From Paenibacillus hexagrammi (GTDB lineage Bacteria; Bacillota; Bacilli; Paenibacillales; NBRC-103111), in the NCBI RefSeq assembly GCF_021513275.1, contig NZ_CP090978.1, positions 1,302,001 to 1,366,000 of the forward strand: a DNA stretch of 64,000 nucleotides, in the 5' to 3' direction. Positions 53,955 through 63,383 of the stretch are shown piece after piece. The notes below the pieces were generated by a model. That model was not told the origin of the DNA and ran no database searches. It saw only the letters and a list, made by a program, of their open reading frames with translations. The stretch's first letter is position 1, and every line of letters begins with the position of its first letter. The translations under genes were made by a program, and so were the position numbers.

Positions 53955-55252
53955 ATGCCACAATTCGAGTCTTACGAACTGCCTACTGAAGGTCAAAAAA
54001 TCACGATCGAGAACGGTGTTCTCCAAGTTCCTAACAATCCAATCATTCCTTTCATCGAGGGTGACGGAACAGGTCCTGACATTTGGGCTGCTTCCCAGCG
54101 TGTATTGGATGCTGCTGTAGAGAAAGCTTATAAAGGCGAAAAGAAAATCGCTTGGTACGAAGTATTTGCCGGTGAAAAAGCATTCAACAAATTCAACAAC
54201 TGGCTGCCTAACGATACATTGACAGCAATGCGCGAATACATCGTATCCATTAAAGGACCTCTGACAACTCCAATCGGCGGCGGTATCCGTTCTTTGAACG
54301 TTGCGCTTCGTCAAGAGCTTGATCTGTATGTTTGCTCTCGTCCAGTTCGTTATTTCAACGGTGTACCATCTCCTGTTAAGCGTCCAGAGCTGGTTGATAT
54401 GGTTATTTTCCGTGAAAACACAGAAGACATCTATGCAGGTATCGAGTGGGAAGCCGGTTCCGAAGCTGTGAAAAAAGTAATTAAATTCCTGCAGGATGAA
54501 ATGGGCGTTAAGAAAATCCGTTTCCCTGAGACTTCCGGTATCGGTGTGAAGCCTGTCTCCTCCGAAGGTTCCGAGCGTCTGATTCGTGCAGCTATCGAGT
54601 ACGCAATCAAACACGGACGTAAGACTGTTACTTTGGTACATAAAGGCAACATCATGAAATTTACAGAAGGCGCGTTCAAAAACTGGGGTTACGAGCTGGC
54701 TGAGCGTGAGTTCGGCGACAAAACATTCACTTGGGCTCAATACGACCGCATCAAAGAAGAACAAGGCGCTGAAGCTGCAAACAAAGCTCAAAAAGACGCT
54801 GAGGCTGCTGGCAAAGTCATCGTAAAAGATGCGATCGCCGACATCGCCCTGCAGCAAGTACTGACTCGTCCTACTGATTTTGATGTAATCGCAACATTGA
54901 ACCTGAACGGTGACTACCTGTCCGATGCTCTTGCAGCGCAAGTTGGCGGTATCGGTATTGCTCGGGCGCTAACATCAACTACTTGACTGGTCATGCGATC
55001 TTCGAAGCAACTCATGGTACAGCTCCTAAATATGCAGGTCTGGACGTAGTTAATCCAGGTTCCGTTATCCTGTCCGGCGTTATGATGCTTGAGCACCTTG
55101 GCTGGTTGGAAGCGGCTAACCTGATCTACAAAGGTATGGAAACATCCATCAACAACAAGACCGTTACTTACGACTTTGCTCGTCTGATGGAAGGCGCGAA
55201 AGAAATCAAATGCTCCGAGTTCGCTAACGAAATTATCAAAAACATGGAATAA
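53955..55252 (+). CDS. icd: Isocitrate dehydrogenase (NADP), frame interrupted
   Basis: TCA-cycle enzyme, oxidative decarboxylation of isocitrate. Frame one covers [42 protein letters not shown] (phosphorylatable-Ser region [16 protein letters not shown] nearby) up to QVGGIGIA; the end ([21 protein letters not shown] ...) is one frame away from 54970 on. A single C missing at 54963 (CGGG for CCGGG) restores [13 protein letters not shown], the invariant segment. Corrected length is 432 residues. Loss of this central enzyme is unlikely, so sequencing error is the best explanation. ATG 53955 behind TTTAGGAGG. Confidence 0.93.
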
Positions 55253-55309
55253 TTTCATTCAAATAATGGAAATGATAATTCCATTAAATGACTAGGAGGC
55301 TCGCCCCGA

Positions 55310-56251
55310 ATGACCATTCGTCGTAATAAAATTACCGTTGTCGGCGCTGGCTTTACCGGAGCTACAACTGCTCTGATGCTTGCCCAAAAGGAACTGGGCG
55401 ATGTAGTTCTGCTTGATATCCCGCAATTGGAGAATCCTACGAAGGGCAAGGCGCTCGACATGCTGGAGGCAGGTCCTGTTCAAGGCTTTGACAGCCAGAT
55501 CACAGGTACTTCCAGCTATGAGGATGCTAAGGATTCCGATATTGTGATTATCACGGCAGGGATCGCCCGCAAGCCGGGCATGAGCCGCGACGATCTGGTA
55601 AATACCAATGCAGGCATTGTTAGATCTGTATGCGAGAATGTCAAAACAGTGGCCCCTCATTCCATCGTAATCGTTTTGTCCAATCCGGTGGATGCAATGA
55701 CTTACGTCGCTTATCAAACGCTTGGGTTTCCTAAGAACCGTGTCATCGGCCAATCCGGTGTCCTGGATACGGCACGTTACCTTACATTTATATCTCAAGA
55801 GCTGAACGTATCTGTTGAGGATGTGAAGGGAGTCGTGATCGGCGGACACGGCGATGATATGGTTCCGCTGGTTCGTTACACATACGCAGGTGGAGTTCCC
55901 ATTGAGAAGCTGATTCCTGCAGAACGAATCGAAGCGATCGTCCAGCGCACACGCACCGGCGGCGGCGAAATCGTAAACCTGCTAGGTAACGGCAGTGCTT
56001 ACTATGCTCCCGCTGCATCCTTGGTGCAAATGACGGAAGCGATTTTGAAAGACAAGAAGCGCATTATTCCAACGATCGCTTTACTTGAAGGTGAATTCGG
56101 TTATCAGAACTTGTTCATGGGAGTTCTCACCGTACTGGGTGCAGGCGGTATCGAGAAAATCATGGATATCGAGCTGACGGCTGAAGAGAAAGCGGCTTTG
56201 GACAAAACGGCGAATTCCGTTCGCAGCGTGATTCAAATTGTAACGGGTTAA
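55310..56251 (+). CDS. mdh: Malate dehydrogenase
   Basis: 313-residue LDH-like malate dehydrogenase, NAD-dependent oxidation of malate to oxaloacetate. Rossmann motif [12 protein letters not shown] (about residues 11-22), VLLDIPQ with the NAD-specific Asp (about 35), substrate Arg loop [15 protein letters not shown] (about 83-97), VLSNPVD, and the catalytic His in GGHGDDMVP (about 178-186). Third gene of the TCA cluster; ATG 55310 behind TAGGAGG. Terminator follows. Confidence 0.97.
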   Translation: MTIRRNKITVVGAGFTGATTALMLAQKELGDVVLLDIPQLENPTKGKALDMLEAGPVQGFDSQITGTSSYEDAKDSDIVIITAGIARKPGMSRDDLVNTNAGIVRSVCENVKTVAPHSIVIVLSNPVDAMTYVAYQTLGFPKNRVIGQSGVLDTARYLTFISQELNVSVEDVKGVVIGGHGDDMVPLVRYTYAGGVPIEKLIPAERIEAIVQRTRTGGGEIVNLLGNGSAYYAPAASLVQMTEAILKDKKRIIPTIALLEGEFGYQNLFMGVLTVLGAGGIEKIMDIELTAEEKAALDKTANSVRSVIQIVTG

Positions 56252-56266
56252 ATCGGATCAAATAGC

Positions 56267-56311
56267 AAAAACCAGCATTTCGCCATAGCGGCGGGGTGCT
56301 GGTTTTTCTTT
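56267..56311 (+). terminator. Terminator after mdh
   Basis: AAAAACCAGCA (56267-56277) pairs with TGCTGGTTTTT (56297-56307), tail CTTTT. Confidence 0.9.
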
Positions 56312-56448
56312 TCTATATGTCGTGAATGTGACAAAGGAATATGAAGATATGGTGAACTGGGGAAAGCAGTGGGACCGCTTTCTTGTCCACGCTTGCTTAA
56401 TTCGGTTATACTAGAGAAAACCATTTTAAAAACAAGCGGAGGCGTCAA

Positions 56449-56874
56449 ATGTACAATGTCATGATTTTCTTGCATGTTGTAAGTGCTTTACTACTCGGGG
56501 CTTATGTGGTGTTCCCTTTTTTGGCAGGGCGTGCAGCCAGTTTATCCGGAGCGGCTCAGGAAAGCTTTGTAGGGCTGTTAAGTTCCTTTAACCGTGTGGG
56601 CCAATTCGCTTTAATCGTAGCTTTTATCACAGGCGGCGCTATGATTCATGAAGCAGGTCCGTCCGTACCTTGGATGATTGTTGCGGTAGTGCTGCTTCTA
56701 ATCATCGGTGCTATGACCGGTATGATGGGAGCGAGATTGAAGAAGCTGCTGAAAGCAGGGAAATCGGGTGGCAATACATCAGCGGATGCTGCAAAAGTTA
56801 AGGTGTATAGCTGGATTGCTGCAATCGCCGTTGTTGCTGCAGTTTTGATTATGACGAATCCGGCCATTCTGTAA
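56449..56874 (+). CDS. Hypothetical four-helix membrane protein
   Basis: 141 residues with four hydrophobic helices (about 3-25, 45-63, 73-95, 121-140) and a conserved-looking N-terminal histidine in VMIFLHVVSALLLGAYVV. A basic loop (ARLKKLLKAGKSGG) lies between helices 3 and 4. The layout is like small DUF2269 or CopD-like membrane proteins, but I cannot assign it firmly. ATG 56449 behind AAGCGGAGG. It is transcribed alone between two terminators. Confidence 0.7.
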   Translation: MYNVMIFLHVVSALLLGAYVVFPFLAGRAASLSGAAQESFVGLLSSFNRVGQFALIVAFITGGAMIHEAGPSVPWMIVAVVLLLIIGAMTGMMGARLKKLLKAGKSGGNTSADAAKVKVYSWIAAIAVVAAVLIMTNPAIL

Positions 56875-56894
56875 GCAAGCTATAAGAAAAAGCT

Positions 56895-56936
56895 AAAAAA
56901 GCACGCACATCAGTTAAGGATGGCGTGCTTTTTTGC
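56895..56936. terminator. Bidirectional terminator
   Basis: AAAAAAGCACGC (56895-56906) pairs with GCGTGCTTTTTT (56923-56934), serving the convergent membrane-protein gene and the yfbR-like gene. Confidence 0.9.
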
Positions 56937-56967
56937 TGTTGATAAAGGAATGAAGGTGTGGCAGGTG

Positions 56968-57549
56968 CTAGCTTAATGTGATTTCATCAAGTGTCTTTTC
57001 GAAGGATGAGCTCATATGTGTAAGGAAATAGTCGACCTCGGGCATATCCATCTTCTTAAGGCTCTCGAGAATTTGCTGTTTTGCCACGATAAACTCCCGG
57101 TTCCCCGCCGAAAGCTCAGTCAGGCATTTGATATAGGCTTCGAGCAGATCAGCTGCCTTCACCCAACGATATAGCTCCTCATCCGGATCTTGAATCAAAC
57201 TTTTGTAGACGCTGTTAATTTCCGCAGGAAGTGTTTGAATGAGCCTCTCCACCGCTGCATCTTCAATCTCCCGGAAATTTCGTAAAATCTTTTCATTGTT
57301 ATGCTTGACGGGCTGAGGTATATCCCCTGTGAGCACCTCGGATACATCGTGGAACAAAGCGATGGACACGACACGGTCTGTTGGCACATCGCGTTTGTAT
57401 ACTTCATTGGCAATCGTACACAGCATATGGGCAAGCGCTGCGGTATAAAAGGAATGCTCGGCGACATTCTCTTTTCTCATATTCCACATCAAGCTCCAAC
57501 GATCGATGTACTTAAGTCGATACAAATAAGCAAAAAAATGATGGTTCAT
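56968..57549 (-). CDS. HD-domain 5'-deoxynucleotidase (YfbR-like)
   Basis: 193-residue cytoplasmic HD phosphohydrolase of the YfbR family, which hydrolyses deoxynucleoside 5'-monophosphates with a divalent metal. Motifs: RWSLMWNMRKENVAEHSFYTA with the first metal His (about residue 32), VSIALFHDVSEVLTGDIPQPVK with the HD pair (about 67-68) and WVKAADLLEAYIK with the last Asp (about 132). ATG 57549 behind TAGGAGG. Likely to play a role in dNTP pool balance. Confidence 0.9.
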   Translation of the reverse strand: MNHHFFAYLYRLKYIDRWSLMWNMRKENVAEHSFYTAALAHMLCTIANEVYKRDVPTDRVVSIALFHDVSEVLTGDIPQPVKHNNEKILRNFREIEDAAVERLIQTLPAEINSVYKSLIQDPDEELYRWVKAADLLEAYIKCLTELSAGNREFIVAKQQILESLKKMDMPEVDYFLTHMSSSFEKTLDEITLS

Positions 57550-57630
57550 GGCTGCCTCCTACATCAATGATCTTCTTATACTATCGAATCCATCATAAAA
57601 TATCCAATCGCAACGGAAATGGATGAAAAG

Positions 57631-57659
57631 GAAGGCCCGACCTCATACAGGTCGGGCCG
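57631..57659 (-). terminator. Terminator downstream of the polysaccharide deacetylase gene
   Basis: Perfect 10-bp stem GGCCCGACCT / AGGTCGGGCC with a 5-base loop; reading leftward it is followed by TTCCTTTTC. Confidence 0.65.
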
Positions 57660-57827
57660 AGTATTGATCAAGGTGTGTCCATTTCGAGCTTCAGCAGATT
57701 TTCTCCGAGCGCTGTTGACATTTTGTTATTCCATTGAAATAAAAGCTATTCTTAGGTGATATGAAAATGGGCAAAGGTGCCCGCTGCGCTTCTCCAGGGT
57801 CGGGCCGGCATGCGCCCGGCCGCGGCA

Positions 57828-58976
57828 TCACTGCACGCTCGGCGTCACCCGCTCAGCCACCTTACCGGTGGCCGGGGTGTAGACGAGCGGCAGCCCGATC
57901 AGCGCTTGCAGATCGTCAAGCGCGATCGTGACCCGCCCGTGCTCGCGGAGCACGGGCTCCCGCAGCATGACGCGCGCATCGCCGCGCGCCGCTTCTGCGG
58001 CATTCACCTGCAGGGTGAATGCCTGGCCCTTCAGGCGGAGCTGCAGCGCTCCGCCTTCTGCTGCGGCGCTGCCGCCGAGCTGCTCGGCGGCGGCAGCCGC
58101 GTCGACGCGCAGCGGCGCACTGCCTGGCTGCGCCAGGACGCGCCGCTGGATCGAGCGAAGCAGCAGCGCCGGCGTGATGTTCGGGCTGCCCGCGTTGATC
58201 CGCGGGATGCGCAGCGGATCGGCGCTTCGCGTAGCCATATCCGGCGTGATGGTGAAGGCGTAGCGGATGCCCGCTTGCCCAACCAGCTCCGCCGAGAGGT
58301 CATCGTTGATGCCGTAGGGGTAAGCCATCGTATCGATCGGCTCCTTGGTTAGTGCATCCAGCTTGCTTTTGCAAGCGGTGATATCTGTAAGAATCCTTTG
58401 CTTATAGGCATCTTCGCTCTCCTGCTTACCATTAGTCTCCAGTCTTCCTGTCAGGGCAGCTTGGCCGTTAGGGAGTTTATGATGCAGATCATCCGTATGG
58501 CAGCCAACATCGATGAAGTTGGTATGCTGCTGCATGTCCACGATCTGCTCCTTCGACATCGAAGGAATGTAGGACGCCAGCGGATCGGCAAGATCGGAGG
58601 TGATGACGAAATTAACAGCAGGAACCCGCAGACTTTTTAGAATCGGATATGCGGTCGTATAAAAGCTCTGGTATCCATCATCGAAGGTGACCAAAGCAGC
58701 GTTCGGCGGTACACTGGCACCGTTCATATAGGCATGAAATTCGCTTAAGGTAATGAAATGGTAGCCTTTTCCAAGCAAGTACTGCAGCTGTTCCTGTAAT
58801 AATGCGGGAGTAATCGTGCTGGAGCTGGTGTCAGTTTCGTGAACGTGGTGGTACATGAGTACGGCGACCTGGTCTTGATAGTCGATTTGTCCGGTTCGCT
58901 GCGCGCGCAGGGGGCTGATCAGCAGGGTGATGCCAATGAGGCTGAGCAGCAGAGTGATTCCTAGCTTTTTGATCAT
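57828..58976 (-). CDS. Secreted polysaccharide deacetylase with C-terminal stalk domain
   Basis: 382 residues. N-terminal signal or anchor (LGITLLLSLIGITLLISPLRA, residues 5-25), then a NodB-type deacetylase domain (about 35-275): VLMYHHVHE, TFDDGYQSF with the catalytic Asp pair, CHTDDLHH with metal-site His, and MAYPYG. The final 105 or so residues are Ala/Arg/Leu-rich and end in GRVTIALDDLQALIGLPLVY, resembling the copper-amine-oxidase-like N-terminal fold often found as a wall-associated module in Paenibacillus. This C-terminal part is abruptly GC-rich. Likely acts on peptidoglycan or exopolysaccharide N-acetyl groups outside the cell. ATG 58976 behind TAGGAG. Confidence 0.9.
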   Translation of the reverse strand: MIKKLGITLLLSLIGITLLISPLRAQRTGQIDYQDQVAVLMYHHVHETDTSSSTITPALLQEQLQYLLGKGYHFITLSEFHAYMNGASVPPNAALVTFDDGYQSFYTTAYPILKSLRVPAVNFVITSDLADPLASYIPSMSKEQIVDMQQHTNFIDVGCHTDDLHHKLPNGQAALTGRLETNGKQESEDAYKQRILTDITACKSKLDALTKEPIDTMAYPYGINDDLSAELVGQAGIRYAFTITPDMATRSADPLRIPRINAGSPNITPALLLRSIQRRVLAQPGSAPLRVDAAAAAEQLGGSAAAEGGALQLRLKGQAFTLQVNAAEAARGDARVMLREPVLREHGRVTIALDDLQALIGLPLVYTPATGKVAERVTPSVQ

Positions 58977-59109
58977 GTAATAAATCTCCTAATTTCTTCG
59001 CGTGGACGTCGAACTGTTCCCTCGCGGTGTGGTATAATGACAGGCATAGGTTCATAGTTTTTCATTCTATTTATTTTTTTGCTTTTCATAGAGAGGAGTC
59101 CATACTGTT

Positions 59110-60660
59110 ATGCAGCAATTCTATCAAAGTGTCTATGATCTGATTGTCGAAACCTCTACGAACCTGCCGGGCGATGTGCGCCGTGCTGTTCAAGCTGCAC
59201 AGGAGCGTGAGGATGATGGAACGCGTTCCGCGCTATCCTTATCCCGCATTGCCGACAACATCCATATGGCGGAATGCAATGTGTCTCCGATTTGCCAGGA
59301 CACGGGCATGCCAACGTTTATTATACACTGTCCGGTCGGAGCAAACCAAATCATCATGAAGAAGCAAATCCTTGAGGCTGTTGCGCAGGCAACCAAGGAC
59401 AGCAAGCTTCGCACAAACTCGGTAGATTCATTGACCGGCGCGAACACAGGAGATAACCTGGGTCCGGGAACTCCGGTTGTTCATTTCGAACAATGGGAAC
59501 GGGACGATATCGAGGTGAAGCTGATTCTGAAGGGCGGCGGCTGTGAGAATAAGAACATCCAGTACAGTTTGCCGACTGAACTCGAAGGATTAGGTAAAGC
59601 AGGACGCGACCTGGACGGCATTCGCAAGTGCATCATGCACGCGGTCTATCAAGCGCAAGGCCAAGGCTGCAGCGCAGGCTTCATCGGGGTTGGTATTGGC
59701 GGTGATCGAACAAGCGGCTATGAGCTGGCGAAGCATCAGCTGTTCCGTCATGTAGATGACGTGAACCCACATCCGGAGTTGCGCCAATTGGAAGAGTACG
59801 TAATGGACCATGCCAATACACTGGGAATTGGTACAATGGGTTTTGGCGGTCAAGTAACGCTGCTTGGATGCAAAGTAGGCGTGGCGAACCGTCTGCCGGC
59901 AAGCTTCTTCGTATCCGTTGCTTATAACTGCTGGGCGTTCCGCCGTCAAGGTGTCGTGCTCGACGCTGCGACAGGTGAGGTTAAAGATTGGTCCTATCCG
60001 CGCGGTACGGAGGTTTCTTTTAAAGAAGCCTATGAAGCCGGACAAACAGCGGCTGCAAGTGAAGAAGAGGAGACTCGGGAAATCGTTCTGACGACGCCAA
60101 TCTCCGAAGAGCAGATCCGTTCCTTGAAGGTTGGAGACGTTGTTGTCATCAATGGAACTATGCATACAGGACGCGATGCGCTGCACAAGTACTTGATGGA
60201 TCATGATTCACCTGTTGACTTGAACGGTGCGGCAATTTATCACTGTGGTCCGGTGATGAGTAAGGATCGAGACGGCGAGTGGCACGTGAGGGCAGCCGGA
60301 CCGACAACAAGTATTCGCGAGGAGCCTTATCAAGGCGATATCATTAAGAAGTTCGGCATTCGCGCGGTCATCGGCAAAGGCGGTATGGGAGCCAAAACGC
60401 TCGCTGCGCTGAAAGAACACGGCGGCGTGTATTTGAATGCGATCGGCGGAGCGGCTCAATACTATGCACGATGCTTTAAAAAAGTAGAGGGCGTCGACTT
60501 TATGGAATTCGGTATTCCGGAAGCGATGTGGCATTTGAAAACAGAAGGTTTTGCAGCGATTGTAACGATGGATTCTCACGGCAACAGCTTGCATGCGGAC
60601 GTGGAAAAGAGCTCCCTCGAAAAGCTAGCCGCTTTGAAAGAGCCAGTGTTTAAAGCATAA
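59110..60660 (+). CDS. fumA: Fumarate hydratase, class I (Fe-S dependent)
   Basis: 516-residue single-chain class I fumarase, interconverting fumarate and malate with a labile [4Fe-4S] cluster. The alpha part (about 1-290) has SPICQDTGMPTF with a cluster Cys near residue 62 and KGGGCENKN (about 139-147); the beta part (about 320-510) has GDVVVINGTMHTGRDALHK, IYHCGPVM and GKGGMG. A fused form is usual in enterics; many Gram-positives use class II fumC. ATG 59110 behind GAGAGGAG. Extends the TCA cluster functionally. Confidence 0.93.
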   Translation: MQQFYQSVYDLIVETSTNLPGDVRRAVQAAQEREDDGTRSALSLSRIADNIHMAECNVSPICQDTGMPTFIIHCPVGANQIIMKKQILEAVAQATKDSKLRTNSVDSLTGANTGDNLGPGTPVVHFEQWERDDIEVKLILKGGGCENKNIQYSLPTELEGLGKAGRDLDGIRKCIMHAVYQAQGQGCSAGFIGVGIGGDRTSGYELAKHQLFRHVDDVNPHPELRQLEEYVMDHANTLGIGTMGFGGQVTLLGCKVGVANRLPASFFVSVAYNCWAFRRQGVVLDAATGEVKDWSYPRGTEVSFKEAYEAGQTAAASEEEETREIVLTTPISEEQIRSLKVGDVVVINGTMHTGRDALHKYLMDHDSPVDLNGAAIYHCGPVMSKDRDGEWHVRAAGPTTSIREEPYQGDIIKKFGIRAVIGKGGMGAKTLAALKEHGGVYLNAIGGAAQYYARCFKKVEGVDFMEFGIPEAMWHLKTEGFAAIVTMDSHGNSLHADVEKSSLEKLAALKEPVFKA

Positions 60661-60699
60661 ATCTTTACAAAAAAATAACTGGATTTGGCACGGAGGAAA

Positions 60700-60726
60700 G
60701 GGTTACTATGTAGAGTAGCCCTTTTT
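60700..60726 (+). terminator. Terminator after fumarase
   Basis: GGGTTACT (60700-60707) pairs with AGTAGCCC (60714-60721), then TTTTT. Confidence 0.8.
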
Positions 60727-60773
60727 CTTATGGAAATCTTAGGCTCTTTAGTCCGATAGGAGGTCCAAAGCGG

Positions 60774-62570
60774 ATGCTCAAATTCCGTGCAAAATTAACG
60801 TTAATCTTACTCCTGCTGGTTGGCTGCTCCGTGCTAATTGCAGGCTTGTTCATGGCGAAGGTGCTTGAAGATTCGCATATTGAGGCGCTCAAGGAGAATA
60901 TGCAGCGTGAGCTTGGCTTAATACAATCCATGGGTGATTGGAACCGGACGGGCAGCGAGCAGGAGCTTACCCGGTACTATACGGAGCAAGCTCATAAGAT
61001 CAAGATGAGCTCCAAGGCTAGGTTGACCTATATTCGCTCAGACGGTCTCGTTTTGGGGGATTCGGACGAGGATCCTGCCAAGATGGACAATCACCGCCAC
61101 CGCCCCGAGGTAGAGGATGCAGCCAGAACCGGATTCATCGGCTACATTACGCGATATAGTGCGACTTTGAAGCAAAACATGCTTTATGCAGCTATTCCGT
61201 TACAAAACGGCTCAGAAATCACCGGGTACCTCCGGATTGCCTTAAGCTTGGAGCAGGTGGAGTCTTCGATTCGAAGCCTATGGTATTTTCTGATTGCGGG
61301 CCTGGGAATTCTCTTTGTTGTTGTCGGTGGTGTGAGCTACCGGATTGCTAGAGGAATCACCAGACCGATTGAGAAAATGACCAAGGTTGCCATGCAAATT
61401 ACGAATATGAATTATAAAGCGCGTGTGCCGTCCTTGGGTAAGGATGAGGTTGGCCAGCTGGGACAGGCAATTAACCGGATGTCGGACAGCCTGCAGCAGC
61501 AAATGGAACACATTAAAGAGAATGAGCGCAGGCTTCAGGGCGTTCTGGAAAACATGATGAGCGGGATCATGATGATCGACCGCTCCCAGCATATTGTGCT
61601 GCTTAATCCGTCGGCCGAATATTTACTGGGCTTTACTTCACAAGAGCTCCTCGGTAAAAAATACACGGAAGCGAAGCAGCAATATGAGTTTACGAAGCTG
61701 ATTCAGGAATGCATCGAGACTAAGGAAGCGATTCGGGAGGAAATCATCTTCTATTACCCTTCGGAGCGGATATTGGAGCTCACGATTAATCCGGTCTCTC
61801 ATGAGGAAGAAGAGTGGGCAGGCGTTCTGATCGTGCTTCACGATATCACGGCGGTGCGAAGACTGGAGAGAATGCGAAGCGAGTTTGTGGCGAACGTGTC
61901 CCATGAGTTGAAAACACCGATTGCAGCGGTCAAGGGCTTTGCCGAGACTTTGCTGGCCGGGGCCCTGAACGATCGGGATACTGCAGAATCGTTTCTTCAT
62001 ATTATTTTCGATGAAAGTGAACGCCTGAATCGTCTGATCGGCGATATTCTGGAGCTTTCCAAGATAGAATCCAAGCGGATTCCAATGAATTTTTCACCTG
62101 TTTATGTGCCTGAATTTTTAGATCGTACCGTTAACGTTGTCCGCACGGAGGCGGAGAAGAAGAACATAGAGCTTAACGTGCAGGTGGAGGATGATATTTA
62201 CCTGGAGGCTGACGAAGACAGGCTTAGACAAATTTTTATCAATCTGCTTTCCAACGGCATTAGCTACACACAGGAAGGCGGCAAGGTGAGGATTAAGGTG
62301 GAACCGCTCGATTTGAATGCCCAAGGGGATTATGAACGGCTTCGCTTTATCGTCTCCGATACAGGCATCGGGATTCCGAAAAAAGACCTGCCTCGCATCT
62401 TTGAGAGGTTTTACCGTGTAGACAAGGCAAGATCTAGAAGCTCAGGAGGTACGGGACTTGGCTTGTCCATTGTTAAGCATCTTGTGGAGCTTCACAAAGG
62501 GAACATCCGTGTGGATAGCGAGGTTGGACTCGGAACCAAGTTTATTATCGAGCTTCCCGTTATCCACTAA
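60774..62570 (+). CDS. phoR: Phosphate regulon sensor histidine kinase PhoR
   Basis: 598-residue membrane kinase. TM1 (about 9-27), extracytoplasmic sensor (about 30-165), TM2 (about 168-190), HAMP (about 190-245), PAS (about 255-365), HisKA with VSHELKTPIAAVKGF (about 380; phospho-His in SHELKTP), HATPase with NLLSNGISYT (N box), DTGIGIP and GGTGLGLSIVKH. The layout matches Bacillus PhoR. ATG 60774 behind AGGAGG. Gene order is kinase then regulator, the reverse of B. subtilis phoP-phoR. A Pho box begins immediately after its stop codon. Confidence 0.9.
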   Translation: MLKFRAKLTLILLLLVGCSVLIAGLFMAKVLEDSHIEALKENMQRELGLIQSMGDWNRTGSEQELTRYYTEQAHKIKMSSKARLTYIRSDGLVLGDSDEDPAKMDNHRHRPEVEDAARTGFIGYITRYSATLKQNMLYAAIPLQNGSEITGYLRIALSLEQVESSIRSLWYFLIAGLGILFVVVGGVSYRIARGITRPIEKMTKVAMQITNMNYKARVPSLGKDEVGQLGQAINRMSDSLQQQMEHIKENERRLQGVLENMMSGIMMIDRSQHIVLLNPSAEYLLGFTSQELLGKKYTEAKQQYEFTKLIQECIETKEAIREEIIFYYPSERILELTINPVSHEEEEWAGVLIVLHDITAVRRLERMRSEFVANVSHELKTPIAAVKGFAETLLAGALNDRDTAESFLHIIFDESERLNRLIGDILELSKIESKRIPMNFSPVYVPEFLDRTVNVVRTEAEKKNIELNVQVEDDIYLEADEDRLRQIFINLLSNGISYTQEGGKVRIKVEPLDLNAQGDYERLRFIVSDTGIGIPKKDLPRIFERFYRVDKARSRSSGGTGLGLSIVKHLVELHKGNIRVDSEVGLGTKFIIELPVIH

Positions 62571-62609
62571 TTTACATCGAATTGATAAAAACTTTACAAT
62601 CTCTTTACA
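62571..62609 (+). promoter_or_regulatory. Pho box and promoter region of phoP
   Basis: Four direct repeats exactly 11 bp apart: TTTACA (62571), TTGATA (62582), TTTACA (62593), TTTACA (62604), fitting the PhoP-binding TT(A/T/C)A(C/T)A array except for one G in the second. It begins on the base after the phoR stop. AT-rich -10-like sequence (TATAGAGTATTAATATT) follows at about 62630-62646. Confidence 0.75.
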
Positions 62610-62666
62610 TTCTAGTGCTAACATGTACATATAGAGTATTAATATTCTGTAAATCCGGGGGATCCC

Positions 62667-63383
62667 ATGGCTCAAAAAATTTTGGTAATTGAAGATGAAC
62701 CGACCTTGGCCCGATTACTCTCGTACAATCTTACGCAGGAAGGCTATCATACGAAAGTTGTCGATCATGGGGGAGATGGGCTTCAAGAGGCGCTGCAGCA
62801 GTCTTACGATCTGATTGTATTAGATATTATGCTGCCGGGTTTAAACGGCTTTGAGGTGCTTCAGAAGCTTCGGCAAAAGGGCAGCACGACGCCGGTTATC
62901 ATTTTGACCGCACGGAATGCGGAAGAGGAAGTGGTTCAAGGCCTGAAGCATGGAGCTGATGATTATATTACGAAGCCGTTCGGCGTCGCAGAGCTGTTAG
63001 CCCGCGTATCCGCTGTACTGCGCAGAACCCAGTCTGAAGATCCTTCAGCAGGGGGGGCGAAGTCGTCCGAGAAGGTCATTCAGGCTGGAGAATTGTATAT
63101 ATATCCGGAAAAGTATGAAGTGGTGCTGGGTGGTGAGTCGATCCCTCTTCGTCCCAAAGAGTTCGAGGTGCTGCTCTATCTGGTTCAGCGTCCAGGTGTT
63201 GTCGTGACCAGGGATGATCTGATGAATATCGTGTGGGGATTTGACTATATCGGAGGTCAGCGTACCGTAGACGTGCATGTAAGCTCGCTGCGCAAAAAGC
63301 TGGAAATGAATCAGCAATCGGTACAGATTGATTCAATCCGAGGCGTTGGATATAAATTGATTGCGAATCTTGTCAAAAAATAA
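62667..63383 (+). CDS. phoP: Phosphate regulon response regulator PhoP
   Basis: 238-residue OmpR/PhoB-class regulator. Receiver domain (about 1-120): acidic EDEP at about 10-13, phospho-acceptor Asp in LIVLDIMLPG (about Asp54), Thr in ILTARN (about 82) and Lys in YITKPFG (about 104). Winged-helix DNA-binding domain (about 138-235): LRPKEFEVLLYL and RTVDVHVSSLRKKL. Partner of PhoR upstream; its own Pho box in the 96-bp gap suggests autoregulation and separate transcription from phoR. ATG 62667 behind GGGGG. Confidence 0.92.
   Translation: MAQKILVIEDEPTLARLLSYNLTQEGYHTKVVDHGGDGLQEALQQSYDLIVLDIMLPGLNGFEVLQKLRQKGSTTPVIILTARNAEEEVVQGLKHGADDYITKPFGVAELLARVSAVLRRTQSEDPSAGGAKSSEKVIQAGELYIYPEKYEVVLGGESIPLRPKEFEVLLYLVQRPGVVVTRDDLMNIVWGFDYIGGQRTVDVHVSSLRKKLEMNQQSVQIDSIRGVGYKLIANLVKK

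Noticed and set aside
53940..54941. 333-residue open frame antisense to icd
   Set aside because: It mirrors the codon usage of icd, has no SD or recognisable domain, and the opposite strand encodes a well-conserved enzyme.
9000..60000. Riboswitches, T-boxes, tRNA genes, prophage or transposase genes
   Set aside because: Leaders of the likely candidates (acc, nag, molybdenum, metal efflux genes) were read for known motifs and none was convincing; no integrase or transposase sequence was found.
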